Source: Glycomyces tenuis DSM 44171 (GTDB lineage: Bacteria > Actinomycetota > Actinomycetes > Mycobacteriales > Micromonosporaceae). Taken from it: a stretch of 64,000 nucleotides of DNA. This document shows positions 27,596 through 35,489 of this stretch, piece after piece. Below the pieces are notes generated by a model. That model worked only from the letters and a program-made list of their open reading frames with translations, was not told the origin of the DNA and made no database searches. How positions within the stretch are numbered: position 1 is the stretch's first letter; each line of letters opens with the position of its first letter. The position numbers and the translations under genes were made by a program. The stretch lies in assembly GCF_000427885.1 (NCBI RefSeq), contig NZ_ATYW01000005.1, positions 124,001 through 188,000 of the forward strand. The letters are read 5' to 3'.

Positions 27596-28408
27596 CTATT
27601 GCGCGCAGGCCACCTTCCACAGGAAGCCGTCGGGGTCGGTGAAATGCCCCGAGTAGCCGCCCCATTCCTGTTCCACCGCAGGTGTGGCGATCCGGCCGCC
27701 GGCGGCGTCGGCCCGCTCCATGAGGGCGTCGACATCGGCGCGGGAGGCGGCCGTGCGGTTGAAGGCCACCGCGCGGAAGCCGGCGCCGCCCTCGTCGGCG
27801 CCGACGTCCTTCGCGAGCGCCGCACGCGTCATCAGGCCGAACCGGCACGTCCCGGCGGCCGGGAGGAAGTCGATGTACTGGTCGCCGTAGTCCCGGTCGG
27901 TCGTCATGCCGAGGGTCTCGTAGAAGGTCTTGGACCGCTTCGGTTCGGCGACGCCGAGGAGCGCCGCGGTCTCGGTCGGCACCGGAGGCTCCCCCGCGGG
28001 GCCGGTGTCCTTCTTGGTGGGCGCCGAGACCTTCCAGATCGAGCCGTCCGGCGCCTCGAAGACGCCGGAGAAGGCGCCGAACAGCGCCTTCTTCGCGGGT
28101 TTGAGGACCTTCGCGCCGTGCCGCCCGGCGGCCTCGACCACGGCCTCGACCTCGCTGGGCTGCTTGAGGACGTACGAGACGACGTAGCCGCGGAATCCGG
28201 ACGGGGCGCCTTCGGCGCCCGCGTCGGCGGCGAGGTTCTCGGTCCCGTACAGGCCGACATGGCCGGTCCCGTGCATGTCGAGGTCGACCCATTCGCCGTA
28301 GTCGGCGACGAGGGGTGCGAGCACCCCGGTGTAGAAGTCGTGCGCGGCCCGCACATCGGGCGTGCCGAGCGTGATGACGTCGAGCGAGAGCATCGTGTTC
28401 GTTTCCAT
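27596..28408 (-). CDS. Tandem VOC-domain protein
   Basis: A 270-residue protein made of two VOC domains. The first (residues 1-125) starts with LSLDVITLGTPDVRAAHDFY and ends FEAPDGSIWKV; the second (about 140-268) ends FTDPDGFLWKVA. The repeated Pro-Asp-Gly-x-x-Trp-Lys ending is the glyoxalase/bleomycin-resistance signature. ATG 28408 is chosen because the frame upstream (to 28504) has no domain sequence. It is convergent with the MerR gene, with 25 bases between stops. Substrate unknown. Confidence 0.8.
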   Translation of the reverse strand: METNTMLSLDVITLGTPDVRAAHDFYTGVLAPLVADYGEWVDLDMHGTGHVGLYGTENLAADAGAEGAPSGFRGYVVSYVLKQPSEVEAVVEAAGRHGAKVLKPAKKALFGAFSGVFEAPDGSIWKVSAPTKKDTGPAGEPPVPTETAALLGVAEPKRSKTFYETLGMTTDRDYGDQYIDFLPAAGTCRFGLMTRAALAKDVGADEGGAGFRAVAFNRTAASRADVDALMERADAAGGRIATPAVEQEWGGYSGHFTDPDGFLWKVACAQ

Positions 28409-28536
28409 AATGGCCACGCTACGGCCGTCGGCGGGCCGGTGCTTCTCGATTCCTGATCGATGACGGAACGGCTGAAAGGCCGGAGTGACGCGCTCAAGGG
28501 ACACCGGCGGCCTCCCCGGGGCACTAGGATGGCGCG

Positions 28537-29394
28537 ATGGAGTTCGCGGAGATCGTCATCGCCACCGAGCGACTGGAATTCCCCGCGCTGGCGGCCGGAG
28601 ACGGCCCCGTCGTGGTGTGCTGGCACGGATTCCCCGACCATCCGGCCACCTTCGGGCCGCTCGCCGAGCGCCTCGCGGCGGCCGGGCGCCGGGTCGTGGC
28701 GCCGTTCCTCCGCGGCCACCACCCCGCGCACGCCGACGCCATGGCCTACGCCGACGGCCTCACACTGGCCGCGGACGCCGCCGCCGTGGCCCGCGCGCTG
28801 AACCCCGAAGGCGTCGACATGATCGGCCACGACATCGGAGCCGGCATGGTGGCCCGCACGGCCGCGGCCTGGCCGGAGCTGGTGCGGAGCGCGGTGACCA
28901 TGGCGGTGCCGCCGCCGGCGGCCGTGACCGGCATGTTCGACGACCCCGCCCAGCTCAAGCGGCTGTTCTACATGTGGCTGTTCCAGGTGCCCGGCGTCGC
29001 CGAGATGACGCTGAACCGGAAGCTCGTCGACTACCTGTGGGCGACCTGGTCCCCCGGCCTGGACCCCGGCGGGCATCGCGAGCGCGTCCACGCCGTGTAC
29101 GAGGACGCCGCCTTGGCGGCCAACGCCTTGCGGATCTACCGCGCCAATTTCGACACCTCGCTGCACGACCCGGGCCTCGCCGAGCTGGCCGCGACCACCG
29201 AGGAGCCGGCCTCGGTCCCCATGATGGTGCTCGCCGGGGCGGAGGACGGCTGCATACCGCCGTCCGCCTTCGCCGACGCGGAGGCCGGTCTGGCGCCCGG
29301 CTCCAGAGTGGAGACCCTGCCGGACGCGGGGCACTTCATGCACCTCGACCGCCCCGACGAGGTCGCGAGGCTCGTCCTGGAATGGCTGCGGTGA
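28537..29394 (+). CDS. Alpha/beta hydrolase, epoxide-hydrolase-like
   Basis: A 285-residue hydrolase. The oxyanion motif is CWHGFPDHPATF (about residues 28-39). The nucleophile elbow GHDIGAG has Asp rather than Ser, as in epoxide hydrolases and haloalkane dehalogenases. A late acid lies in AGAEDGCIP and the catalytic His in GHFMHLDRP. A cap region (about 130-200) separates the two halves. TAGGAT six bases before ATG 28537 looks like a -10 box, so the mRNA may be leaderless. A broken duplicate of the 5' end lies at 23721-23860. Confidence 0.85.
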   Translation: MEFAEIVIATERLEFPALAAGDGPVVVCWHGFPDHPATFGPLAERLAAAGRRVVAPFLRGHHPAHADAMAYADGLTLAADAAAVARALNPEGVDMIGHDIGAGMVARTAAAWPELVRSAVTMAVPPPAAVTGMFDDPAQLKRLFYMWLFQVPGVAEMTLNRKLVDYLWATWSPGLDPGGHRERVHAVYEDAALAANALRIYRANFDTSLHDPGLAELAATTEEPASVPMMVLAGAEDGCIPPSAFADAEAGLAPGSRVETLPDAGHFMHLDRPDEVARLVLEWLR

Positions 29395-29437
29395 TCCGCT
29401 GACCGGCACCGGCCGAAGGCCCTGATCTCACTTCCCG

Positions 29438-29471
29438 GCGGGGCCTTCCACCGGCCGGCGGAAGGCCCCGC
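29438..29471. terminator. Bidirectional hairpin terminator
   Basis: A 12-bp stem (29438-29449 with 29460-29471) around a ten-base loop sits between the hydrolase stop (29394) and the convergent ridA stop (29477). Confidence 0.7.
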
Positions 29472-29476
29472 GGCGC

Positions 29477-29866
29477 TCAGACGACGGCGACGGCGTCGAT
29501 CTCGACGAGGACTCCCGGCCCGAGGGCCGAGACGACGTGGACCGTGATCGCCGGCGGCGGGTCCTCGCGGTTCCACACTTCCTGGAAGGCGGCCACGCCC
29601 TCCTCGAAGGAGTTGCCCTCGACCGTGGCGATCCTCCAGTGGACGATGTTCGCCAGGCTGGCGCCCTCGCTTTCGAGGATGGTCGCGAGGTTGCGGAACA
29701 CCTGCACGGACTGCTCTCTGACCGTGGGGCCGACGACCTCGCCTTCGGCGTCGACGCCGTTCTGCCCGCCGATGTAGATCGTCTTCGTCGGCTGCTCGAC
29801 CACGACGGCCTGGCTGAACGCCGGGCTGCGGTGGAGCCCCTCGGGGTTGATGTGTCTGACTGCCAT
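29477..29866 (-). CDS. RidA-family enamine/imine deaminase
   Basis: A 129-residue YjgF/RidA protein. Family features include YIGGQNGVDAEGEVVG (about residues 31-46), the VFRNLATILESEGASLANIV helix, and the final strand with VLVEIDAVAVV. These trimers hydrolyse reactive enamines from amino-acid catabolism; some members have other roles. The key Arg that ends the substrate pocket in typical RidA is not obvious here, so the activity may differ. ATG 29866 has AGGAGG six bases upstream. It is divergent from a CGNR regulator that may control it. Confidence 0.85.
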   Translation of the reverse strand: MAVRHINPEGLHRSPAFSQAVVVEQPTKTIYIGGQNGVDAEGEVVGPTVREQSVQVFRNLATILESEGASLANIVHWRIATVEGNSFEEGVAAFQEVWNREDPPPAITVHVVSALGPGVLVEIDAVAVV

Positions 29867-29888
29867 GGCTTGCCTCCTGGACTGACGT

Positions 29889-29936
29889 AACCAGTTAAAG
29901 TGGTTCGTTCGATGAAACCTATTATACTGGTTTCAT
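29889..29936. promoter_or_regulatory. Operator palindromes between ridA and CGNR gene
   Basis: ATGAAACC (29912-29919) and GGTTTCAT (29929-29936) form a perfect 8-bp inverted repeat that encloses TATACT (29923-29928), a -10 box six bases before ATG 29935. A second, smaller repeat AACCA (29889-29893) / TGGTT (29901-29905) lies 23 bases left. Both share AACC/GGTT half-sites and probably bind the CGNR regulator, controlling both genes. Confidence 0.6.
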
Positions 29937-30537
29937 GCGACGAGATGGAACCGGACGACGACTGCACGACCCCAAAGGGGGATCGTTCTGGTTCGACGCC
30001 GGAGCGGTCTGCCTCGACTTCGCCCACACCGGAGGCGAGGGCCGGTACGCGGTGTTCGAGACCCTCCACAAGCCCGCCGACCTGGGAGAATGGCTGTCTC
30101 AGCCTCCACTGTCCGCGGCGACCGCGGATCCCGTCACGCCACGCGACCTGAGCGCGGCGAAGACGCTCCGCCAGGCGATCTGGGACACCGCCCACGCGCG
30201 GGCGGCGGGCCGGCCCCTCCCCGACAAGGCCGTCGCGGTCCTCAACCGGACCGCCGCAGCCGCGCCGCTGGCCCCCGAACTCGCCGCCGACGGCACCACC
30301 GCCGGATGGGCGCCGCCGGTGCGGACGGCGCAAGCGCTGTCGACACTGGCGCGGGAGATGATCGAACTGCTGTCCGGGCCGCTCGCCGAACGCATCCGCG
30401 AGTGCGCGAGCGACGACTGCCCGCTGGTGTTCGTCGACTCCTCCCGCCCCGGCGCGCGGCGCTGGTGCTCGATGGAACGGTGCGGCAACCGCCACAAGGT
30501 CCGAGCCCACCGCGCCCGACAGGCCGGTGAGCGGTGA
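29935..30537 (+). CDS. CGNR zinc-finger (ABATE-domain) regulator
   Basis: A 200-residue protein. Residues 17-145 form the ABATE domain (WFDAGAVCLDFAHTGG at the start, with a ligand-binding-like pocket). Residues about 155-195 form the CGNR zinc finger: C-x4-C, then a loop to RRWCSMERCGNRHKVRAHRAR. Family members are taken to be ligand-responsive DNA-binding proteins. ATG 29935 lies six bases from a -10 box and lacks a ribosome-binding site, so the message looks leaderless. Divergent from ridA. Confidence 0.88.
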   Translation: MRRDGTGRRLHDPKGGSFWFDAGAVCLDFAHTGGEGRYAVFETLHKPADLGEWLSQPPLSAATADPVTPRDLSAAKTLRQAIWDTAHARAAGRPLPDKAVAVLNRTAAAAPLAPELAADGTTAGWAPPVRTAQALSTLAREMIELLSGPLAERIRECASDDCPLVFVDSSRPGARRWCSMERCGNRHKVRAHRARQAGER

Positions 30538-30541
30538 CAGA

Positions 30542-30640
30542 GTCCTAGGGCGAAACCGGAAGGCCGCCAGCTGGAATAAGGCCCTCCAAGCGTTCGCCCT
30601 CTACTTCGGCGATCGCATCACCGACCAGACCGAGCGATAG
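30542..30640 (+). mobile_element. Possible transposase C-terminal remnant
   Basis: A 32-codon open stretch without a start codon reads NRKAASWNKALQAFALYF then GDRI and a stop. The pattern W-x-x-A-L-x-x-F-A-L-Y-F-G-D-R-I resembles the extreme C-terminus of IS256-type transposases. Nothing upstream continues it, since it abuts the CGNR gene. This is weak evidence; it could also be chance. Confidence 0.35.
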
Positions 30641-30933
30641 AATCAGAATCGATCACCCTGGCCCACAAAGAATCTTCCCCGCACTGGCCTCGAAGCGCTC
30701 GATCTGGTCGTGAAGGGGCCCCCTGTGGCAGGCGCACCAGTACGTGTTCGCGATCCTCACGCTCGAATCCGAACCGGTCGACCCGCGCCTGTGAATCGCC
30801 GCGCGCTCATTCATGTGCCTGGGACAAGGGGCGACTCGACCACCACTTGCCTGAAAGGTTCGGGGCCGTCTAGAAGGAGAAGTACGTCCCGTGTCGGCAT
30901 CTGGATCCATCGGGACTGATACCGGCAGCGGCA
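30641..30933. other. Gene-free stretch
   Basis: About 290 bases with lower GC than the neighbours and no convincing gene. An open frame on the minus strand here has no recognisable domain. I see no structured element. Together with the transposase remnants on both sides it looks like insertion scar tissue. Confidence 0.4.
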
Positions 30934-31620
30934 CTACCAGCCCATCGAGTTGAGGAAGTGCCTGGTGGCTGCCGCGCCTGCCTCCCTGATCGCTGCCTCG
31001 GCGGCGGCGTCGAGCAGCGTCGGCTTGTCCTGGATGTCCGAGGAGGCGCCATCTTCGGGAATCGGGCGCATGAAACTGAACGGTGCTCCTCCGGGTTCGG
31101 CGACGGCGATCCGCGTACGGAGATCACCGCTGATCCAGAGCACGCCGAAGCCGTCAGGTGTGCGCTGCCACGTGTCCATCCACATGGCCCCATGGAAACG
31201 CCGCACAGGCCGCTGGTCGGGGTCGAGCAGGGTGATCCTGGCGGCAAGGAGGCCCGGTCGCCGCACCTCGCGGGGGAGCCGGATGGTCGGGTCGCTTGCC
31301 ACCTGGCATGGCCATGCCTGCCAGGGATGTTCGGTGAGCTGGGGAAGTTTTTTCAGCATCCTTCGCCGGCGCTGGGTAAGCAAAATGGCGAGTCCGGCGA
31401 AAGGGAACGGGAGGACCAGCATGGCGACCATCAGTAGGACGCTGATGTCGGTGTTCCATGCGTAGGCAGCACCCCCGATGGAAAGTGCGATCCCGCCGGT
31501 GAAGACGAACCAACCGACGCGTCGGACCTTTCGGGCTCCGCCCTGGATCCACTGCATCGTCGCCGGGTGGTCGGCTGCCGCGCGCTCCGATACCCAGTAT
31601 CCGTATTTCTTGGCGAGCAT
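30934..31620 (-). CDS. Unknown two-TM protein
   Basis: A 228-residue protein with a basic N-terminal region, two hydrophobic segments (about residues 36-55 and 60-80), a basic RRRR stop-transfer, and a cytosolic domain of about 140 residues with no recognised fold. Codon use is less GC-biased than in core genes, which fits an accessory gene. It is flanked on both sides by transposase remnants. No operon partner. Confidence 0.6.
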   Translation of the reverse strand: MLAKKYGYWVSERAAADHPATMQWIQGGARKVRRVGWFVFTGGIALSIGGAAYAWNTDISVLLMVAMLVLPFPFAGLAILLTQRRRRMLKKLPQLTEHPWQAWPCQVASDPTIRLPREVRRPGLLAARITLLDPDQRPVRRFHGAMWMDTWQRTPDGFGVLWISGDLRTRIAVAEPGGAPFSFMRPIPEDGASSDIQDKPTLLDAAAEAAIREAGAAATRHFLNSMGW

Positions 31621-31766
31621 GGGGCCTCCACTCGAACTCCTTCAAGTGTAAGAGAAACCGGCGCCGATCGGTGGGGTGATCATTACGGGTGCAAAGGCTC
31701 AGGACCTCTTTGGCCCTTCGTCCTTGGGACATCGTTGACACTTCGAGGGCGGTCTCAGGGTCAGGA

Positions 31767-32087
31767 CTACGGGGCCTTAGGCGGTCTCGGTTCGGGGTTC
31801 TGGGACTTGCTGGTCGTCTTGATCCCGGCCAATGGCCCGGTGGTCTTGCATTGTCGGACAGCGAGTTCTTCTGCCCCGTACATGATGTGGAAGCAGCCGT
31901 CCTCGATGACGACCGCGACCTGCTTGCCGACGTTGCGTTTTCCGAGCTTCATTCGTTGACCGCCGACCATGATCCGCCCCCCTTTGTCGATGGCGCGCTC
32001 AGCCTGGGCAGGCCCGGCAGGCGCTGGCAGGTCGGTGGTCACGGGACGGGCACCACGAAGTCCTGCCCGGTCCGAGCGGCGTGACAC
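31767..32087 (-). pseudogene. C-terminal remnant of an rve-type transposase
   Basis: The frame contains IDKGGRIMVGGQRMKLGKRN and VGKQVAVVIEDGCFHIMYGAEEL. This matches the C-terminal beta-barrel region that follows the integrase catalytic core in IS481-like transposases. The DDE core itself is missing. The residues before Ile-Asp-Lys and after about 31830 look non-homologous. The surrounding 31621-31766 and 32088-32210 contain no gene. It is an insertion-sequence scar. Confidence 0.6.
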
Positions 32088-32210
32088 ACCGCCTGTTCTG
32101 GCGGAAGTGACCCGAACCGATCCGGGCGGCGGTGCCCCGCCTACCGGCGAGAGGCCGGCACCAGCGCTCCTTCGGCCCTGGCATGTGCCGCAGACGGTCG
32201 ACGGCGGGGT

Positions 32211-33191
32211 TCAGGCCGCGGTGCGGTGATCGGCCAGGAGAGCGAAGCCGTATCGATCGACCGAGGCGGCGGTGGCCGAGAGGATCACGACGCCGACGCC
32301 CGCGTCGCGGTCGAGCCCCAGCCACGACCGGAAGCCACCGGTGCCGCCGTTGTGCCAGGTGATGTCCCGGCCTTTCACCCGGATCGTGATCCATGCGGCG
32401 CCGATGCGGGAACCGGCGCCGAAGGGCGCGATCGGATCGAGCGCCGTGACGCCGGGGGCGGTGCCATCGAGCAGCGCACCGGTCAAGCGGGCCATGGCGC
32501 CGATGGAGGCCCGGATGCCGCCCGCCGGCGCGACAGCTTCGCCGGTCCAGGTCCCGCGGGGCCGCCCGCGGCGGCTTGTGCCGTGCAGCGCGCCGGGTCG
32601 CAGCTCGTCGGCCCCGGCCGGGGCGTAGCAGCGGTCGAGTCCCAGCGGCTCGGTGATCCGCTCGCGCAGGAGTGCGGCATAGGTCGTGGCGGCGGCGCCG
32701 GCGAGGGCGTGGCCCAGCAGTTCGAACCCGAAGTTGGAGTAGCGGGGCCGAGGCCTGCCGAGCCGTACGCCGCGGGCCTGGTCGAGGAGCTGCGCGAGAT
32801 CCTCGCCATAGGGGTTGGCGCCGTGTCGCCACAGGGCGAGGGTGCGCCTGAGCGGGTGCGAGGAGGATGGCAGCGACGGCAGACCCGACCGGTGCGTGCT
32901 CAGCGACTCCAGCGTCACCCGGCCGACCGGGGTGCCCTCCAACGGGAGCAGCTCCGCCAGTCTCGTCGTGGGCTCGATCTCGCCTCGCGCGATCGCTTCG
33001 GCGTACAGCAACCCGGTGACGCCCTTGCTGATCGAGCCGATCTCGAAATCGGCCTCAAGACCGGTGCCGAGGCCGGCCGTTCTCGCCGCGCCGGGCGTGA
33101 CCACGGCCGCGGCGGCGACCCGGTGAGCGGGCCCCGGCAACGCGCTGAGCCTGGCGGCGAGTCGCTCATCACCGCCGGTCACAGCGGTCAC
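32211..33191 (-). CDS. Serine beta-lactamase-family hydrolase
   Basis: A 326-residue class C/penicillin-binding-like serine hydrolase without a signal peptide, so probably cytosolic. The nucleophile motif SISK is at residues 53-56, YSN appears in PRYSNFGFELLG (about residue 171), and the third element is HNGGTGGF near residue 287. Such proteins are often esterases or D-aminopeptidases rather than true beta-lactamases. The start is GTG 33191, overlapping the stop of the small HTH gene in a GTGA quartet. It is therefore expressed from the HTH gene's promoter and its twin operators. Confidence 0.88.
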   Translation of the reverse strand: MTAVTGGDERLAARLSALPGPAHRVAAAAVVTPGAARTAGLGTGLEADFEIGSISKGVTGLLYAEAIARGEIEPTTRLAELLPLEGTPVGRVTLESLSTHRSGLPSLPSSSHPLRRTLALWRHGANPYGEDLAQLLDQARGVRLGRPRPRYSNFGFELLGHALAGAAATTYAALLRERITEPLGLDRCYAPAGADELRPGALHGTSRRGRPRGTWTGEAVAPAGGIRASIGAMARLTGALLDGTAPGVTALDPIAPFGAGSRIGAAWITIRVKGRDITWHNGGTGGFRSWLGLDRDAGVGVVILSATAASVDRYGFALLADHRTAA

Positions 33192-33406
33192 GACCGGCCG
33201 CCGTGCTTCTTGTGGACGGCCTGCTTCGAGACGCCTAGGACGGCGGCGATCTGCGCCCAGCTGGCGCCGTCGTTGCGCGCGCGCCGCACCAGCACGGCCT
33301 CGAGACGCTCGGTCTCGGCGCGCGCCCGCGCCACGGCCCGCAGAGCCCGCAACGGGTCGGGGTCGGCGGTCGACGCCGCCAGGGCGGTGAACGCTTCGGT
33401 GTCCAT
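33188..33406 (-). CDS. Small HTH regulator
   Basis: A 72-residue protein. The C-terminal half is a helix-turn-helix: GASWAQIAAVLGVSKQAVHKKHG (about residues 47-69). The N-terminal half is helical and could dimerise. It is coupled to the downstream serine hydrolase by a four-base overlap. ATG 33406 lies six bases from a -10-like TATGGT, so the mRNA would be leaderless. It very likely binds the two CGTCAAC palindromes over its own promoter. Confidence 0.8.
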   Translation of the reverse strand: MDTEAFTALAASTADPDPLRALRAVARARAETERLEAVLVRRARNDGASWAQIAAVLGVSKQAVHKKHGGRS

Positions 33407-33407
33407 G

Positions 33408-33453
33408 CGTCAACCATAGTTGACGTTCCGCCCATCGTCAACTGAGGTTGACG
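33408..33453 (-). promoter_or_regulatory. Promoter with twin CGTCAAC-N4-GTTGACG operators
   Basis: Two perfect 7-bp palindromes with identical arms and different 4-base centres lie at 33408-33425 and 33436-33453, 28 bp apart centre to centre. On the minus strand TTGACG (-35), 17 bases, TATGGT (-10) can be read: the distal palindrome covers the -35 and the proximal one the -10. This is a strong autorepression layout for the HTH gene directly downstream. Confidence 0.75.
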
Positions 33454-33643
33454 ACCGTCATGCGCACCCGCCCGGATCCGGGACAGGCCGGAGCACGCCC
33501 GAGACGCAGCTGGCGACGGCCCACCCCACCGCGCTCACTGCCGCCTTGCGCGGGCGACCTGAGAGCGGATCCGCGAAGCCCGACAGAGTCGGCGGCACTG
33601 CACCGCGCGGCTGGAACTTCGGCCCCGTCCCTAAGGTGAGCGT

Positions 33644-34312
33644 ATGGAAACCGGCGGGCATGTGACAACGGACGAGGACAGTGAACTGCGGGAACGCCTG
33701 CGGCATGTCCGCTGGATCGGGGGAGGCAGCGGGGCCGGCAAGTCCACCACCGCCGCTCGGCTCGCGGACGAGCACGGCTTGCGCCTGTATGCGACCGACG
33801 ATGTGATGTCGGACCACGCCCGCCGAAGCTCCGCGGAGCGGGCGCCGCTCCTGCACCGGTTCATGGCCATGAGCATGGACCAGCGGTGGGTGGACCGCTC
33901 CCCGGAGACGATGTTCGAGACCTTCCACTGGTTCCGCGGGGAGGGCTTCGACCTCATCGTCGAAGACCTCCTGCGCCTTCCGGCGAGCCCCGGTGTCATC
34001 GTCGAGGGGTTCCGCCTGCTGCCGCCGCTGGTGCGACCGCTCCTCGCCTCGCTCGATCAGGCGGTTTGGCTGCTGCCCACACCGGAGTTCCGGCATGCGG
34101 CGATCCACGGACGGACCGACGCCGGACCGGGCTTCGTCCACCGGACCAGCGATTCCGAGCGGGCGGGGCGCAACATCGCCGAACGCGACCGCCTGTTCAC
34201 CGGCAGGGTGCGCGAGGAGACCCGCCGTCTTGGACTGCACGTCATCGAGGTCGACACGACCATGACCGAAGACGACACGGCTCGGCGAGTGAGCGCGTTG
34301 TTCGGCCTTTGA
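33644..34312 (+). CDS. P-loop kinase-like protein
   Basis: A 222-residue protein with Walker A GGGSGAGKST at residues 26-35. An Asp pair (YATDDV) follows at the usual substrate-binding distance, and VIVEGFRLLPPLV lies near the second acidic position. The overall pattern resembles small-molecule or nucleotide kinases of the AAA_33/zeta-like group. No toxin-antitoxin partner is adjacent. TAAGGT six bases upstream of ATG 33644 looks like a -10 box, suggesting another leaderless mRNA. Substrate unknown. Confidence 0.75.
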   Translation: METGGHVTTDEDSELRERLRHVRWIGGGSGAGKSTTAARLADEHGLRLYATDDVMSDHARRSSAERAPLLHRFMAMSMDQRWVDRSPETMFETFHWFRGEGFDLIVEDLLRLPASPGVIVEGFRLLPPLVRPLLASLDQAVWLLPTPEFRHAAIHGRTDAGPGFVHRTSDSERAGRNIAERDRLFTGRVREETRRLGLHVIEVDTTMTEDDTARRVSALFGL

Positions 34313-34405
34313 GATCCGGACCGTACAGTCCCGGTCTGGAACCGTGCCCCGGCCCCACCGCACCTGCCCGCGCTCTCGGCCGTCCCGTCGAGCGCGGCGA
34401 GTGCT

Positions 34406-34711
34406 CTACCGAGATGCGCAGTCGAAGGGCGGCCCCGAACGCGCGATGTCGTGCTTGGACACCCGGTCCTCGCCGATGGCCGCCTCGGTCGAGGGCCGGG
34501 GCGCCCTCGCGCGCCACGCCTCCAGCGCCTCCTTCGATTCCCAGCACTCGAAGACGTTCACCCGACCGGCCTCGACCGGATCGGGCGAGATCGACATATC
34601 GAGACAGCCCGGGGCCTTGCGCGCCCCTTCGACCAGGGCGCGGTGGCCCTCGACGAATCGGTCCCGCTCCGCGGGATCGACGTAGACCGGTCCGGCGACG
34701 ATGACTCGCAT
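34406..34711 (-). CDS. ABM-family (quinol monooxygenase-like) protein
   Basis: A 101-residue ferredoxin-like-fold protein. MRVIVAGPVYVDPAERDRFVEGHRALVEGARKAPGCL-type residues and VNVFECWESKEALEAW match the antibiotic-biosynthesis-monooxygenase family. The Trp and the following Ser/Lys are at conserved positions. Such small proteins act as cofactor-free oxygenases or have unknown roles. ATG 34711 has AAGGAG seven to eight bases upstream. Monocistronic. Confidence 0.85.
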   Translation of the reverse strand: MRVIVAGPVYVDPAERDRFVEGHRALVEGARKAPGCLDMSISPDPVEAGRVNVFECWESKEALEAWRARAPRPSTEAAIGEDRVSKHDIARSGPPFDCASR

Positions 34712-34807
34712 GATTGGTCTCCTTCCTCAAGGGCTCCAACAGCCCCACGGGTGACACCTGTTGAGACGAACTCGGCGCCGAAGATTCATCGGCGTCCGGA
34801 CCGGCGG

Positions 34808-35344
34808 CTAGCGGGTCAGGGCGTCGGCCAGCGACACCGCGGCCGAGACCAGCAGGACCGGGCCGACCATGGCGCCGACGACCGCGCTCGGCGTGATCCC
34901 CTTGGCGCGTGCGAGGAACACCGCACCGATCGAGGCGGCGGTGATCAGCGCCCCGGTGACGTGCACTGAGGGGATCTCCAGGACGGCGGCGACCGGGAAC
35001 AGGTGGACGCCGACGACGAAGGCGATCCACGCCGAGATGAGCTCGGCGCGCTTTCGCCAGGCCAGCAGGCCCGCACCGAGACCGGCGGCGGCGAACTCGA
35101 CGCCGACGACGATCCCGAACGTCTGGCCGACCCGCTCGTCGAAGACGGTCCCGTCCGACCAGTACCGCCACGCCAGCAGCACGCCGCCGATCAGCACCAG
35201 GCCGCTGAGGATCGAGCCGGCGCGCAGCGGCCACAGCCAGCGCGAGGGCGGCTGCTCCTGCGCCCAGCCGAACCACGCCATGGCGAAGAAGCCGAACACC
35301 GCGGCCAACGCGGCGGCGTCACGGACATGCTCGGGGGTCATCAT
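34808..35344 (-). CDS. Unknown multi-pass membrane protein
   Basis: A 178-residue protein with about five hydrophobic segments joined by short charged loops. No enzymatic motif. ATG 35344 is chosen over the upstream TTG at 35401. It could fold as a small DUF-type integral protein; nothing in its surroundings gives a role. Confidence 0.65.
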   Translation of the reverse strand: MMTPEHVRDAAALAAVFGFFAMAWFGWAQEQPPSRWLWPLRAGSILSGLVLIGGVLLAWRYWSDGTVFDERVGQTFGIVVGVEFAAAGLGAGLLAWRKRAELISAWIAFVVGVHLFPVAAVLEIPSVHVTGALITAASIGAVFLARAKGITPSAVVGAMVGPVLLVSAAVSLADALTR

Positions 35345-35489
35345 CTGTTCCGTTCGGTCGGAGCGGCGGGGGTCCAAGGGGTTCCCCGCATTGTCCGCCA
35401 AGGGCCGCGCCGTCGCGCGGGGACTCCTCCCGGCGGTGGGTCAGTACGATCGGCAATGCCCCCGAACCGCTCACGAGATCGGATCCCCC

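Noticed and set aside
30653..30934. Minus-strand frame of 93 codons
   Set aside because: No domain, no start signal, and it sits in insertion scar sequence.
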